NCBI RefSeq assembly: GCF_047496725.1
Contig: NC_132975.1
Coordinates: forward strand, 10,452,501-10,516,500
From: Anoplolepis gracilipes
Taxonomy: Eukaryota > Arthropoda > Insecta > Hymenoptera > Formicidae
Length of the DNA: 64,000 nt
Direction of reading: 5' to 3'
Position numbers and translations under genes: made by a program. A model generated the notes under the pieces. The model was not told the origin of the DNA and made no database searches. It was given only the letters and a program-made list of their open reading frames with translations. Position 1 is the first letter of the stretch. The number at the start of each line of letters is the position of its first letter. This document shows positions 36,451 through 49,380 of this stretch, one piece after another.

Positions 36451-38040
36451 CTTCTCGGATGTTATATTTATCGATAAAGTAGATGATTTGTAGAAAACAA
36501 ATAATTAAAAGACTTATTTCTTTGTTGTAATTAACAGTTTAGATTCGCGTGAAATCCACCACAGACATGTCACTATTTCATTTACACATATTTGCTCAAA
36601 AATGTATTTTATTTCGCGTGCTTCATCTGCTTATCAGCAGGTTTATGCAACGCAAATCTTGTGTGATTGAAAAAGAGCGCGTCAGATCATAAAACATCGA
36701 CCTAGTTTATTAACTAGATTTCGATATCCGCAGGAATTGACAAACGTCAGGTTAGTGTTCAATTTCGCGAAAACGACAAAATTGACCTGATTAAAGATTT
36801 CAATATATACAGCATACAATATTAAAGCAAATTAACTAAAGTAAAAAAAGCAGAATTCACGTAACGCTACATCTCATTTTCTTTTCTAATGACTTTAAGT
36901 CTTTTATTACATAACAAACAACCCACGGCAAAAAAATTGCACTTTCTTTATAATAATAATTTTCTAAACTGATATTTGCAAAAATATCAAGTATATAACG
37001 ATGAAAAAACTTACTAAAAGATAAAGATTAGTTTTTCTACATTCCACAAATTTTGCTATTATTCCTTTTTGCACGCGAGTGGAAAATTGCGATAGTATTT
37101 TCTCGTAAGCGATTTTTCACAAAGTCCGCTCGATAATGTTCTCGTGAAACGTTTACCGCATCGTTTTTAATTATTTCGAAAATGCTCGTTTTGCGTTTAA
37201 CTGCTCGTCGCGATGCGCTAATACCGTAGAAGCATAAGACCATACGGCCTCTCCTTTCGCTTCTTTCCGTATCGCGTATACACAGTACCGATTCTTGCTA
37301 GCGTCACGTCGCGCCATCCTAGAAACTTTCAAAGTTTTTAATCCAACTTGCAACATACCGGAACGTCTCCAATAAGAGATAAAAAAGAGGATTTGCGCGA
37401 AGAGAAACTCGCCACAAAAACAACAGTTTATTATTATTCTTGCGATAAGTCTCATTTGTTGACGCAAACTTAAACCTGTTAATTATTTAATTTAACTATA
37501 GAGATTGAGTCGTTAACAACTATTAATTTTTCAATGTATTTCAAATAATCAATATACAATACATGTAAAAGGCTTGATTCAGTTATATTAATTTTATGAT
37601 GTTTACTGAATTAGAAATATTTTTGCAATTTTTATGAAAACTTTCTTGTAAGATATATAAATAAGAAGAAAGGAATATTGTTTGATATGTAACAGCAATA
37701 AATATTTAACTCAGAAGTGATTTAGGCCACAGACGTTTATTGATCGCGCTATTATAATTTACTATTTGTTTGTCAAAAAATAGTAATCGAAAAATTCAAT
37801 AATAGACTCCAAAACCACGATACCGTCATTATCAAGAGATAAGGAAATAAAAAAATTATACTGTGGACAGATGGAAAGTATAAAATGACAAATAAGAGAC
37901 TTAATGTTAAAAAATCATTTGAAGCTAAGCAACGCTGATATTTTTGAGTGACAAAATCCAGCAGTGATCCAAATACATGGAGCATTGATTAGTTACTCGA
38001 TTTTTTATGTATAAACGCTACATAATAAAATTAGCACGCC
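36451..38040. other. No gene recognised
   Basis: AT-rich. Minus frames at 37037-37243 and 37171-37467 overlap in different registers and carry no motif. Confidence 0.5.
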
Positions 38041-39770
38041 GTTAATACTCGGCGCGGCCGGTGGTTAAAGTTAATTTAATGATTTTCGTTATTGGCTTCC
38101 GACGCCGTAAAACTATCCTCGCACATCTGTTGCCGGCATCGATTTTAATATCGTTCCGCGCGCCGCAGCACGCCGGCACGCCGCCGCGATCGTACCTTTG
38201 CGGATTCGGCTTCAGGCCGCGAGATCGAATTTTTCGTGACTACGTAGTCTCAGTACGAAACTTTGTTCTAATTTTATTCTTCATACTTTTTGTATATGTA
38301 CGGACGTTATAATATACATGCATCTCGTGAATAAATTTCTTCATTAAAAAATTATTGTACTAGAGAACAATCTGAGAAAAAGTGGATATGAGACCATATA
38401 TGTATTATTAAGTCCAAAATTTTGGTACATTTGTATATGCGCATATATATACAGTCGCGCCAAATATATACGACCAAGTATAATATAATTTAATCACAAT
38501 TTGATATAATCAAGTTGAGTTTTTTTCGGGAATTTAATGAATGAGATAACAAGATAATGCTATAAGATATGTATATACAGTTACTAATTTTATCTCATTA
38601 ATTGAATTCTATATCTTAATATATCTTAATATATCTCTATTAATCTCGGCATGAAGAAAAGCATCGATTAAAATTTGCATAACATTTACGTAATCGCTAT
38701 TTTAAATACATATATATATATATATGGATTTACTTTTGCAGACGTACTTTCAACTAGCCTCGATAATCTTTCGACAAATGTAACAATGTCCGAGACAAGA
38801 CTCGCTTACCGGATTATAATCGCGGCTATTCTCGAGAGAATAAAGGACACGGCGAGCAAATGGCCGTGGTCCAACCTATTTGCGTAGACCGGAAGCAATC
38901 ACCCTCGGCAGTTCTCTTATAGCCCGGGGGTTGCTCCGCTTGTTACTATCCTCTGCGAGTTTCAAGAAACGTCGAGGCCTCCGGCTTGAGTTACTGAGAT
39001 TGCCAAAGTTCGACCTTTCTTCGTCGTCGCCGCACCCCTCCGTCGACTTTGTCGTCGTCGCCGGCCGTTTCTCGCCCCCTCAAATTCGACTTTTCAATTT
39101 GATATTCGCGAATCGCACCCGATCTCCGCTTTCGCTTCCGCTTTCTCCACCCCGCCCGGCCGACGGGGCTTTCTCCCAAGGTAGCGCCTAAATCACCCCG
39201 CTCGTTCGAAGAAGCTGATCCCCCCGAGTTACGTACAAAGGCGTACGTGTTATATCAAAGTCGGAATCGACGACTATGGCGCGGAAGGAAAGAGAACACT
39301 CGCGTGTTAGAACGTGCATGGTAAAGGATCTAATGTGTCCTCTTTCGGAGAGCGAACGAAAAGAGAAAAAGAGCGGGAGACGGGATGGGGAGAAAGGGAG
39401 AGGACGTTCCATGTGAGCGAAATGTCCTTGGGGAATCGAAGATCTTACACACACAAGAGTGTCTTCGGCATTATTCCCCACCTCGATTTGCGCTTTTTAT
39501 GGGCCCAACTTTTTGAAGGATGTGCAAACGACGAAATTGAACGCGCAGTTAGACGTTAAAGAACGTCCCCCATTGAATATATATAGGCGGGCGTGCGCCC
39601 GATTTTTCTTGCGCGTTGTTTCGCTTGAACGCGAACCTCTCACGGAACGTCGCGTTGAATGTGAAATGATCTCGTGTCGCATTTATTTTCGCTGCCGAGC
39701 GCAAAGAGCATTTGTCAAATTGTGCATCAAGAGACACGACGTGGTGTCTCGACGCCGAGTACATACATAA
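38040..39770. other. CpG-rich blocks separated by AT-rich DNA
   Basis: 38040-38260 and 38830-39740 are GC-rich, with CGTCGTCG-type trinucleotide runs at about 39021-39062. Many overlapping frames exist on both strands, and none is recognisable. A short TA run lies at 38709-38725. TACAGTCGCGCC at about 38449 looks like a Tc1/mariner-type terminus, but no matching opposite end was found. Confidence 0.4.
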
Positions 39771-39869
39771 AATTAATGATAAATCGGCTGTGGGTGAAAT
39801 TCGTGCTATCGACGTATCTTATATGTATATATACAACTGCATATGCATCTAATGTAATTACCCTAAATT

Positions 39870-39871
<2 letters not shown>

Positions 39872-39901
<30 letters not shown>
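39872..39901. repeat. (TA)n microsatellite
   Basis: About 15 TA units. Confidence 0.9.
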
Positions 39902-39904
<3 letters not shown>

Positions 39905-40178
39905 GATTTGTTTAAATAAAACATAAATTAAAACTTACCGATACAATGGTACAATGACGGAGTTGTACTGTACAGCGTCGATCTGTATAATTGCTTCGAT
40001 GGCTTCCGAAGTCAGTTCCTTCTTCTCTCTTGTTTATTCTTTGTTGCTCTTTAATAGCACTCACTCGCGAAAATACGGTTAATTATGATCCTGAGTGCAT
40101 TAATTAGTTGAATACAATTGTTCGGCACTTTGCACAGCATTTCCGACATTAATCGCTTTATTATATATTTTACGACGA

Positions 40179-40235
<57 letters not shown>
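40179..40235. repeat. (AAT)n microsatellite
   Basis: 19 uninterrupted AAT trinucleotides. Confidence 0.95.
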
Positions 40236-40236
<1 letters not shown>

Positions 40237-42219
40237 CGAAAACTATACACGAAGAGATAATAAATATTCACAGATTGTGTAATATTTGAAAATAAAGTTA
40301 AATTCGTTGACAGTTTGCATGACCGATTTTGATCGAATAAAACCCGTGTGCACAAATACGCATTTTGACAAATTACAACGATGTACGAATGTTGAATCAT
40401 AATAAGCGATTAACAAGTATTAAAACAAATGGAATTAACAAATGTATTTATTAATTAACCGTAATACGATGTTGTTCGATCCGTATCGTATATCTGTTAC
40501 ATTTTGTTAATGAGCGAAAATGACATTGGCGCGATATTACGTGAATCAAATTAATAATAGAAATATAAAGTATCGTATAAAAATATATAGAATCGTTTGA
40601 CATCTGCCAATAGCTGTCGCGATCACAGTTCGATAGATAATGCGACGATATATAAAACCGGCTTGCACCACTACCTGAAAACAAGATCAAAGTCATATCA
40701 ATATAAATAATACTGTATGTTGTAAAAGAGACGAATATAGTATAAACATAACAATTACGTGCTTCGTTATCGCTACAAAATATTTAACGAAATCAAATTT
40801 ATGTGTAATGTTTTATATTTGCTCTCACTTCAAAAAATAGCAAATTATTATACATTTAACATTAATTATTTATGAAAATAGATATATTTCATTAATAAAT
40901 TATATATTTCAATTTAAATAGGAATCGAATGACAAAAAATAGAAATTAGAATTTTATTTCATTAAAATATATTTTGTATAGCTTTATAAATGTTTAATTT
41001 ATTGGATTGAAAATACAACGTAATATATCTACTGATCGTTCAAATGATTAAAATAGTAAACAGCTGTAAGATACATTAACTGATTATTAATAATTAATTT
41101 GAAACTCAAGCAGTGGAATATTTCGCAACGTATTTCATAGCATATTAAATATTTCGTAACGATGAAAAATTAATCGTCGCACGATATTAAATGATAAATT
41201 TTTGTGACATATACTGTATATATAGTGATCTTGTAGTTATTCACAATCATTCACGGTGACATTCAAGTCGCGATGTAGTAAGGTGCTTTGTAATGCGATA
41301 AATAATGTAATATTATTTATCAAAATGTATTATATTGTAAGGAATATTGAAGACCATCAAATATTACGGTATGTACAATAAAGTGTGCGTAGTAATTGAC
41401 GTATTATGCAAAATGTTACATGATTGTCATGTTTGACTAATTTAATTGTAATTATTTTAAGTGAGTGTTATAAATAAGCAGCAGAACAAACTAAAAGAAC
41501 CGACTTGGAGAAGCATCGGATAATAAAGCAGTAACATATAAACAATAATCTATAATTGAATTCCATTGATTTACTATAATTTATTTAATTTGGTGCTTTA
41601 TTTTAAAATTAATTGTTCATTGTTTATTTTCGTGAAAGTAATCTATTTTAGATAGTTATGTAATATAATATGAAATATTTACATATTATATATAAATAAT
41701 CTACGCACAATAATATGTTTGTAAATATTACTTATTTTGGGCTCTGTTTTATATAATTAATATTAAATATATATTATATTATTTATATATTATATTATTT
41801 AAGTAAAATAATACATATAAGTAATGTACTATAATATATAATAATACTATAAAGTTATATATATAAATGTAATATAATAAATAATAATATAATATACTAA
41901 TATATTATTTGTATAATTTATATCTATTTATATTTTACAATTTAACATTGTGTAATACAACTCTGCTACCGTGCAGAGTATCAATGAGTTTTAAATTATT
42001 TTTTATTACAATTTTAAAGTAATATAAATTTATATACAAAAATTATTTATAATAGAAAATATTTAAAATTAATTAGAGAGAATATATTCACAAACTCTTT
42101 CTTAAAAAACATCGCACATCTAAAGATTTACATATAATGTTTTAATGAGATTTGGGCATATCAAGCGTTTATACCTTGTGTGTATGTGTGTGTAGTCTAA
42201 AGTGCAAATTTTTATTTAC

Positions 42220-42262
42220 TATATTTTATTAAAGTTTATTTTTTAAACTTTAATAAAATATA
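42220..42262. repeat. Perfect 19-bp-arm palindrome
   Basis: TATATTTTATTAAAGTTTA, a TTTTT loop, then its exact reverse complement. In a eukaryotic setting this is more likely a small cruciform-prone repeat than a terminator. Confidence 0.85.
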
Positions 42263-43039
42263 ATGGTAATTTGAAATTTGCGTGCAATTTTTTCAATTTA
42301 TAAAATATTTTATATAAAATGTTTTTTTAAATATTTTTCAATTTATTTTTTATTATATTATAGTATTTTTTCTCAATATTTCGAAATTGTTTGTATAATA
42401 TAGTTTCTCACGCGGAAGATATTTTATAATAAAAACTGAGCGCACAAGAGATATTAAAGCGAGACAAGAGCTTGATCAAATCCGTTTCACGTTGACGATA
42501 ACTTTTCCGTAAAGGATTAATGATACGTTGTAAGCGCTTGTATCGAGATAACATGCTTGTTTGTAGTCTACGCGCTATAAATTTGCGGGCTCTGGCAGTC
42601 AGATAAATGATACTATACCCAAGGCGGCTAGAAGGACCCCTCTGTGGGGGAATCTTCATCGCGCTGTGAAACTTCTACGATACAGTGCGCGCCGTTCTCG
42701 TATCAACATCGATTTTTAACAAAAAGCGGCAGATATACGGCCGTGAGAAATTGCAATTTAAATTGGAAACGGACATTGCAAAACCTGCTCGTATAAGTTA
42801 ATATTCGTGGGAATTGAATGACGAAGTGGAATCGTAAAAATCTACGCTATATTGATTAAATATTGCCATGAATTAAAATGAATAAAAGATTATACAAAAG
42901 AGACAAGAAATAAAAGAAGAGAAGTGGAGAGAAGTATTAAGAAAAAATGCATATTTTTAAAAGAATGGCGTATTTTTTTCTGTGTATATCTCGTGAGAGA
43001 ATAAACACTACCATATTTTTTAAAAAGCTAAAAGAAGTC

Positions 43040-43800
43040 ACGTAGATGATTTTTCCCTTATTTTTATGACGTTGAAGTTAAGTTTCCTGCAGCGTTTCGT
43101 AATAACGATAAAAGTCGTAGAAGCCGATGTCTAAGGAGAAAGGTCACCGTGCTTTGTTCGGGGTGAGACAATGGCTTACCATGCTGACATTTCTCGGGCG
43201 AATCGCCGCGCGTCTAACATTTATTATAACGACCGACGTCCAACGTCATGACTAAAGTTTGCACTTTTATTAAGCTGCCGTCTTTCACAAGGGAACTCTA
43301 ATTAGCTCTAGCTTCTTTGCGTTGCATATTTTTCAAACACATATCCTTGTGCTCGAACATATATCGATGTATACTTAGTCAATACCATTATTCTACGAAA
43401 TTTTAGGAAAAAAATTACATTATTTTTTTATCGCGCAATATTTTTTACAGTTTTAGGTGCAAAATATATGTTTCGTAAGTAAGTAAACAATTTTCTATAT
43501 GAGCACTAATATAGATTATTTTTTTAACAGAAAAGTAATTTATTTATATTAATATAAGAAATTATTTATTCGTACATAAAATATAGATTATTGTTACGAT
43601 CTTATGTATTCAAAATTCACACGTAGGCATATCTTATCGTTCATTCCATATCGAGTACAAGAAAAATATTTTAATAACTGAAGATAATTTTGCAAGATAA
43701 AATTAAAAACGTTCTACATATTTAGAACGTTTTTCAGGCATTTCCATGCTTCACAATCCGGGAGGGATAAATTTCATTAGATAAATATTCAATATAATAA
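43040..43800. other. Mixed-composition block, possible noncoding element
   Basis: 43050-43330 is of more balanced composition than its AT-rich surroundings, with TGACGTTG / CAACGTCATGAC words and CTCTAATTAGCTC. No long frame exists. A regulatory role is possible but unsupported. 43340-43790 is AT-rich, with ACGTTCT...AGAACGT making a short inverted repeat near 43710-43733. Confidence 0.3.
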
Positions 43801-44215
43801 TGATTGACGACGCAGAGGGCGAAGGCTGGCGCGACATTTCTCCAAAAGTTGCAGCGCATAAACCATTATCGGAACAACGTGAGATGTCGGAAACAGCACG
43901 AGCGGATCGCCGGAGCCGCGTCGCAAGATGCTCTGCGCGGGTCAAAGACGGCTGTCGCAGCGGCCGCGGCCGGTTCGAGAGTTTGAGCGCGCAGCGTGCG
44001 CCGCATCCCTCACTTGGCAGCCAATATTGGTTCACACGTACATATACATATGTATATGCACACGAGCGTGAAACACATATCCGAGCATCGACCCGCAACG
44101 CTTACGTGTCGTCGACGAGTATACAGATCGCTGTGTCGCACCCTCGCCGAAATACCGGTGTCGCGGTGCCGACAGTAGTGGAAATGCGACGTGCTTTATA
44201 TTGTTTTGACGCGCT

Positions 44216-44218
<3 letters not shown>
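43800..44218. other. GC-rich segment with chance open frames
   Basis: A plus frame of 231 residues starts at 43800. After about 70 R/A/S-rich residues it runs into the CT repeat (SLSLSL) and then the TA repeat (YIYIYI), so it is not accepted as a gene. A minus frame overlaps it. The segment includes GCAGCGGCCGCGGCC. Confidence 0.4.

Positions 44219-44254
<36 letters not shown>
44219..44254. repeat. (TC)n microsatellite
   Basis: About 18 TC units. Confidence 0.95.
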
Positions 44255-44257
<3 letters not shown>

Positions 44258-44445
44258 TATCGCGTTTGATATTTCAACGATACAGAATTTCATCATCCAA
44301 CGAGTCATCAGTCTCTCCAATACCTTGTCGAAATTATACCAATCGTCAAAACGGATTTCCAAGACGTACCTTATATTCGAGATTAATCTCCCTGGTTATT
44401 ATTCCTTGAATTTTTTTTCTTGCCTTTCACGAATACGATGGATAT

Positions 44446-44446
<1 letters not shown>

Positions 44447-44494
<48 letters not shown>

Positions 44495-44506
44495 ACATAT
44501 ATATAT

Positions 44507-44579
<73 letters not shown>

Positions 44580-44585
44580 CATATA
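44447..44585. repeat. Compound (TA)n(CA)n(TA)n microsatellite
   Basis: Several TA blocks separated by ATAACATATA or TAATAATA, with a CA block at about 44540-44552. It translates to IYIYIY frames on both strands, which are artefacts. Confidence 0.95.
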
Positions 44586-44735
44586 CATCGCGCAAAATAT
44601 CGACCTGCAATCGCCAGTGCGTGTCATCGGTCTGGGAACAAATACACTCGCGGCTTGGGAATATTGTCGTTATACTAACGCAAGCGTACACGAGCGGGAA
44701 ATGCGACGTGTGCATGCTTTATATTGTTTTGACGT

Positions 44736-46357
44736 GTTTCGCGGAAATGCGTGTTGGAACGCAGCATTGCAATGGAGATTGGCTACAGTCGGGCCAGATG
44801 GGTTGAGAGCGAAAAGGGGTCGTTGCGACAATAATTGTGTCTTTAACGGCACCGGTTATACTCTCGCATATATATACTCCCGAAAATAAACAGAGATAGT
44901 TTTACTGTTCCATAAAGACACATATAGCTGAATAATTTTGCTCTTATTAGCTTAATCAAAGATAACTGATGTGCAATATTTATTTGTTCAATACCTATAT
45001 TTGATTTATGTAAATAAGAGAGAAAGTGACAATTTTAGCAGATATATATATATATATGTGTGTGTATTCAGTTTCTTAAAAAACTTCTAATAAAAGTGTT
45101 GGAGAAATTCTTTTCATACATTTAATTAAATAAAAAATATTTTAAAAAGTTATTTATCAAAATTGTTACATTTCTCTCTTAATGTGTTTATACATATATA
45201 ATCATCATAATTAATTAAAATAATAAAATAATTAAAATGCGTAAATGCTAATGCGTAACGTGAATTTTTAATTCTAAAATTTTATTTCAAACATTTTTAC
45301 ACACATTCTGTTAATAAAGTCCATAAAATTCTTTTGATATTCCTAAATTATACTAGTAGAAAAATCTTTTATTGTTAATCAATCGCGCCTTGTTATACAT
45401 CATTGTTAAACATTGTTTATACGATCGTATTCGCATCCCGCATAAGGGGGATGACAGAGAATCGCGGCGCGTGAACGGCCGACGTAAGATAATCTTGTTT
45501 AATAATCCTCGCAAGCTAGATTGAAAGCGCGCTCGAACGCAATTAATGGAACATTTCGATTGCAATATGCTTCGGGGGATAGACGTAACATATGCATGAT
45601 ATTCATCGTCGTCGTTTGATACCCCTTTATCGTAGATGCACCTGTACACGCGACCTCGAAAATTGCTTGTGCAAGATTTGATAAAGCTTAATCGTCGTAT
45701 TTTTCTACATACATCTTTTATATCCGGTTAATTGTATTTAGAAATGCTAGATTTTTTTCATTAACGACATATCAACATTTTTAATATCAATGAAAAATTG
45801 TTTCGTGAAAAATTTTGAACAACAATGCTGTACTTTTTAATTGATTTTTCTTTCTCCTTTTGAAAAAGCTTAAATAAAAAGAGATACAATTACATGCCTC
45901 GTGACATGCATGATCTGCTGCGAAGCGCATTAATATGATGCTCGTTTAACAGCCTACTCTCTATCATCCCAAAGTGACTATCTATGTGTCAGCGAGATGC
46001 TAGATATATGTGCTCGACGATATTTCACTGGGTATCGAATGCGTATCGAATCTGTCACCGCCATGGTGTTGCGCTTCGAAGGGACTTTAAACGCACCATT
46101 GAATCCTTCGTTTATTTTGAATACTTTACAACACGATCAGATTATGATACTATAACCAAAGACAAACTCTGTAAACAGAATTGCGTTAATATATTGAGAG
46201 ATTTTGATAAATATAAGTTTATAAAGTATCTACTTACACAATGGTTTCATAATTATGAAATGCTATTTAAAATCATTTTAAAATTAATTCCAAATTGATG
46301 GAAATATTAAAATAAAAATAAAACAATAATCGTTCAATAATTTTTCGAAGTATTAAT
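44736..46357. other. No gene recognised
   Basis: Short GC-rich tail to about 44860, then AT-rich, with a (TA)n(TG)n run at 45041-45066. The plus frame at 45984-46298 (104 residues) ends just before the large inverted repeat. It starts in balanced DNA and finishes in AT-rich DNA, and has no recognised motif. Confidence 0.45.
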
Positions 46358-47876
46358 ACAAGATTACGTTACAACATTTCAAATTACAAAAAAAGATATT
46401 TAAAAGGTGTAGTTTGATAATTTCAAACTTTTTTCTAAGAAAGTTTAGCACGAAACAAATAATTCAATGTGTATAGTAGATAGTCACTAATCTTTCGAGA
46501 CAGATATTAATTATTAATATTCAACTAAAACACAAGGTGTGCTAAAATTCTTCTCTTTCGAAGAAAAAGATAACATTGACACATATATACATATATACAT
46601 TGAATATATACTTTACATTTCCCGTAGATCCTAAAACTTTCTTGAGGGAACAAGGTTTAATGGATTTGTTGTTATATCTTAAGATACTAGAGGAAAAACC
46701 AACAAGTTGAATATGGATAAGTACTCTTCGATACTCTTTAAAAATTAATGTATTAAAGGGGGAATTCGGTCTAGAGGCCTGATTTTTAGGCTTTGTTTGC
46801 AAATTTTTGATAAAGAACGTATAAGATCAATTAAAATAAAAATTTTTCCTATTTGTTAAGCAACTTTTTAAGTATCTTTTAAAATTTTTTTTATTAAAAA
46901 ATTCCAAGAATTAAGCTGCATATAGCAGTTCTTCTAAAAAAAAAGTAGTTGCACAGTGCACACGATTGGGGCCGTTCTGCTTATCAGAAACAAAAAATTC
47001 AAAAAGATTCTTAGAATATATGAGTTTGTGGGTATCGCCCAAAGTAAGATTTTTAAAAAATATGCAAAAATAACAAAACGGCGTTACTTTGAAAATAAGT
47101 CTTAATTTTTCGGCTATTTTTTCGTCTTTAAAGAGCTGTAGAATTTCAAAAAATTAATATTTTTTGATAATTCTATTTCGGGCGATACCCAAACTCATAT
47201 TCTAAGAATCTTTTTGAATTTTTTGTTTCTGATAAGCAGAACGGCCCCAATCGTGTGCACCGTGCAAGTACTTTTTTTTTTTTTTAGAAGAACTGCTATA
47301 TGCAGCTTAATTCTTGGAATTTTTCAATAAAAAAATTTTAAAAGATACTTAAAATGTTGCTTAACAAATAGGAAAAATTTTTATTTTAATTGATCTTATA
47401 CGTTCTTTATCAAAAATTTGCAAAAAAAAGCCTAAAAATCAGACCTCTAGTCCGAATTCCCCTTTTAATATATTAATTTTTAAAGAGTATCGAAGAGTAC
47501 TTATCCATATCCAACTTGTCGGTTTTTTCCTTAGTATCTTAAGATATAACAACAAATCCATTAAAATTTGTTCCCTCAAGAAAGTTTTAGGATCTACGGG
47601 AAATGTAAAGTTCAATATATGTATATATGTATATATGTATATATGTATATATGTGTCAATGTTATCTTTTTCTTCGAGAGAGAAAAATTTTAGCATACCT
47701 TGTGTTTTAGTTGAATGTTAATAATTAATATCTGTCTCGAAAGATTAGTGACTATCTACTATACACATTGAATTATTTGTTTCGTACTAAACTTTCTTGG
47801 GAAAAGGTTTTAAATTATCAAACTACCTTCTAAATATCTTTTTTTTGGAATTTGAAGTGTTGTAACGTAATCTTGT
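46358..47876. mobile_element. 1.5-kb near-perfect inverted repeat (foldback element or hairpin-RNA locus)
   Basis: The left arm 46358-47040 (683 bases) is the reverse complement of the right arm 47180-47876 (697 bases), at roughly 90 percent or better by eye. Differences are scattered substitutions and small indels in A/T runs. Outer ends read ACAAGATTACGTTACAACA inward from both sides; inner ends read GGGTATCGCCC. The spacer 47041-47179 is unique and noncoding. A TATATATG repeat has expanded to about five units in the right arm against about two in the left. Minus frames in the two arms (86 and 85 residues) are largely antisense to one another at the sequence level and lack any domain. No transposase was found and no clear target-site duplication was seen. 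Confidence 0.85.
47616..47654. repeat. Octamer repeat (GTATATAT)n in right arm
   Basis: About five units of GTATATAT. The corresponding part of the left arm (46581-46600) has only about two. Confidence 0.8.
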
Positions 47877-49380
47877 TATTTGCATAGCTGCGATTACGTT
47901 CTGCAATCATAAATAAAAAATAACCGAAAGAACCGTAAGTTAAATAATTTCCTAAAAATTCGTCAAATTGTTGTGAATATCAAATTTATAAATTTATTTG
48001 TTATCGAGATCTATTAATCTTGTTCAAAACGATTTTATTATTCTCTCGCACAATGTATAATCAAACAGTCTTAAATTCACTATCCATTTATATTAAGCGG
48101 AAGAAGATATAAAATAATCTGAGGAGGAAATAATGGGTGATATTTCTTTCCAATGGGAATATATAATAGTGTAGGCAAATTGCAATAGACGCATATTTGA
48201 CGAGGACCATCTAGTTCTTTTTGGTATAGGTACTATATTCCTCGTCTTTCTCTTCTCGTCTCCATCCAACTTTTCTGCTCACCCCCATACTCTCCCGGCA
48301 AATATTCTTTCGTAATCGAAATGCATATATACATGAGGTTGAATGCTGTTGATGTGAGACTTAAGCGTACGCGAGCTGATGAAAAAAGGTACGTCGTGAA
48401 TCGACGTACGAATGAGAAGAATGAAAAAGGTGAGATAAATGAAGTGAAAAAATAAAATGTCACGATGTAAAACTAAACATAATTTAACGACCTCATTGAA
48501 GTGCAAAAATGTTACTGCGAGAATATTAAAATTTAAATGAAATATTTTTCGGTCTCTTTAGATAATATAGAAGAAGAACGAAAAGAATTTTATAAATTAA
48601 CTAATGTACAAATGTATCAACTAATATACAAATGTATCAAACATTTTTTACAATTTTCAATTTATTTTTAGACTAAAAATTTATCTAATATTTATTTTAA
48701 TTCTACACGAGGCATATATGAAATATTTATTTTGATTATATTATATATACATGTATATAAGCTTTACATAAAACAGTTTTAAAGATATGAATCATTAATA
48801 ATCCTGCACGTTTGCTAATAGAAGGTTAAAATGCATATTAATATTACAGTTTATACATATGATCGTTTATCTTTCGCAACTTGAATAACGCATTTAATAA
48901 AAAACGATAATAATATCATATCATCGTTAACAAATATAAATTGTCTTTACGTTTTATATTTATCTGCCAACAATAATAATTAAAAAGAATTATTTTCCTC
49001 GACCTCTGACTCAAAGAAATCGAATCAGAATGAATGTGACCAAGAGTAACGAAAAATACGATTCAAGAATGGATAGATATATATTAGCTACGCAAATATG
49101 GTACATGGCTAATACTAAATAGAATGTGCAAGAGGAAGACAACATTTTCTTATATTTATATAAATTATTTTTATTCGCGAGGAAAGTTCTAATCTGATAC
49201 AATAACCTGTATTTGTTTTCTTTATCTCGTATTCTTTCCAACGTGTTTTAAACAAGTGGTCGAATAATGATAATATATTCTTCGATATAATATATTCTTT
49301 GAGATAAAACGTACATTAATGCATTCATAAAAAAGAGTGAATCGTAAAAAATTACACGTGACGGTTTAAAGAGGTAAAAA
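47877..49380. other. No gene recognised
   Basis: AT-rich, with a slightly richer part at 48180-48420. Short minus frames here are in different registers and carry no motif. Confidence 0.5.

Larger units (their letters stand above)
39771..43040. other. Long AT-rich stretch without genes
   Basis: Contains a TA repeat (39872-39901), a long AAT repeat (40179-40235) and extremely AT-rich DNA at 41640-42380. A hairpin with two perfect 19-base arms and a TTTTT loop lies at 42220-42262. The slightly richer part at 42410-42720 holds only a short minus frame. Confidence 0.55.
44180..44735. repeat. Short direct repeat flanking the microsatellite cluster
   Basis: GAAATGCGACGTG followed by CTTTATATTGTTTTGACG occurs at 44181-44211. 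It recurs at 44698-44733 with a 5-base TGCAT insertion. This is a local duplication, and the CT and TA/CA repeats lie between the copies. Confidence 0.75.

Noticed and set aside
42220..42262. Hairpin followed by a T-containing loop, terminator-like
   Set aside because: The Ts are in the loop, not downstream, and the genome is eukaryotic. Treated as a simple palindrome.
43800..44495. 231-residue plus-strand open frame
   Set aside because: It continues through the CT and TA microsatellites as SLSLSL and YIYIYI. The first 70 residues are generic R/A/S-rich and also open antisense.
45984..46298. 104-residue plus frame just left of the large inverted repeat
   Set aside because: Second half is K/I/F/L-rich as expected from AT-rich noncoding DNA. 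No motif.
46542..47696. 86- and 85-residue minus frames inside the inverted-repeat arms
   Set aside because: They occupy corresponding arm positions in opposite senses, so they encode unrelated peptides. Neither resembles a transposase.
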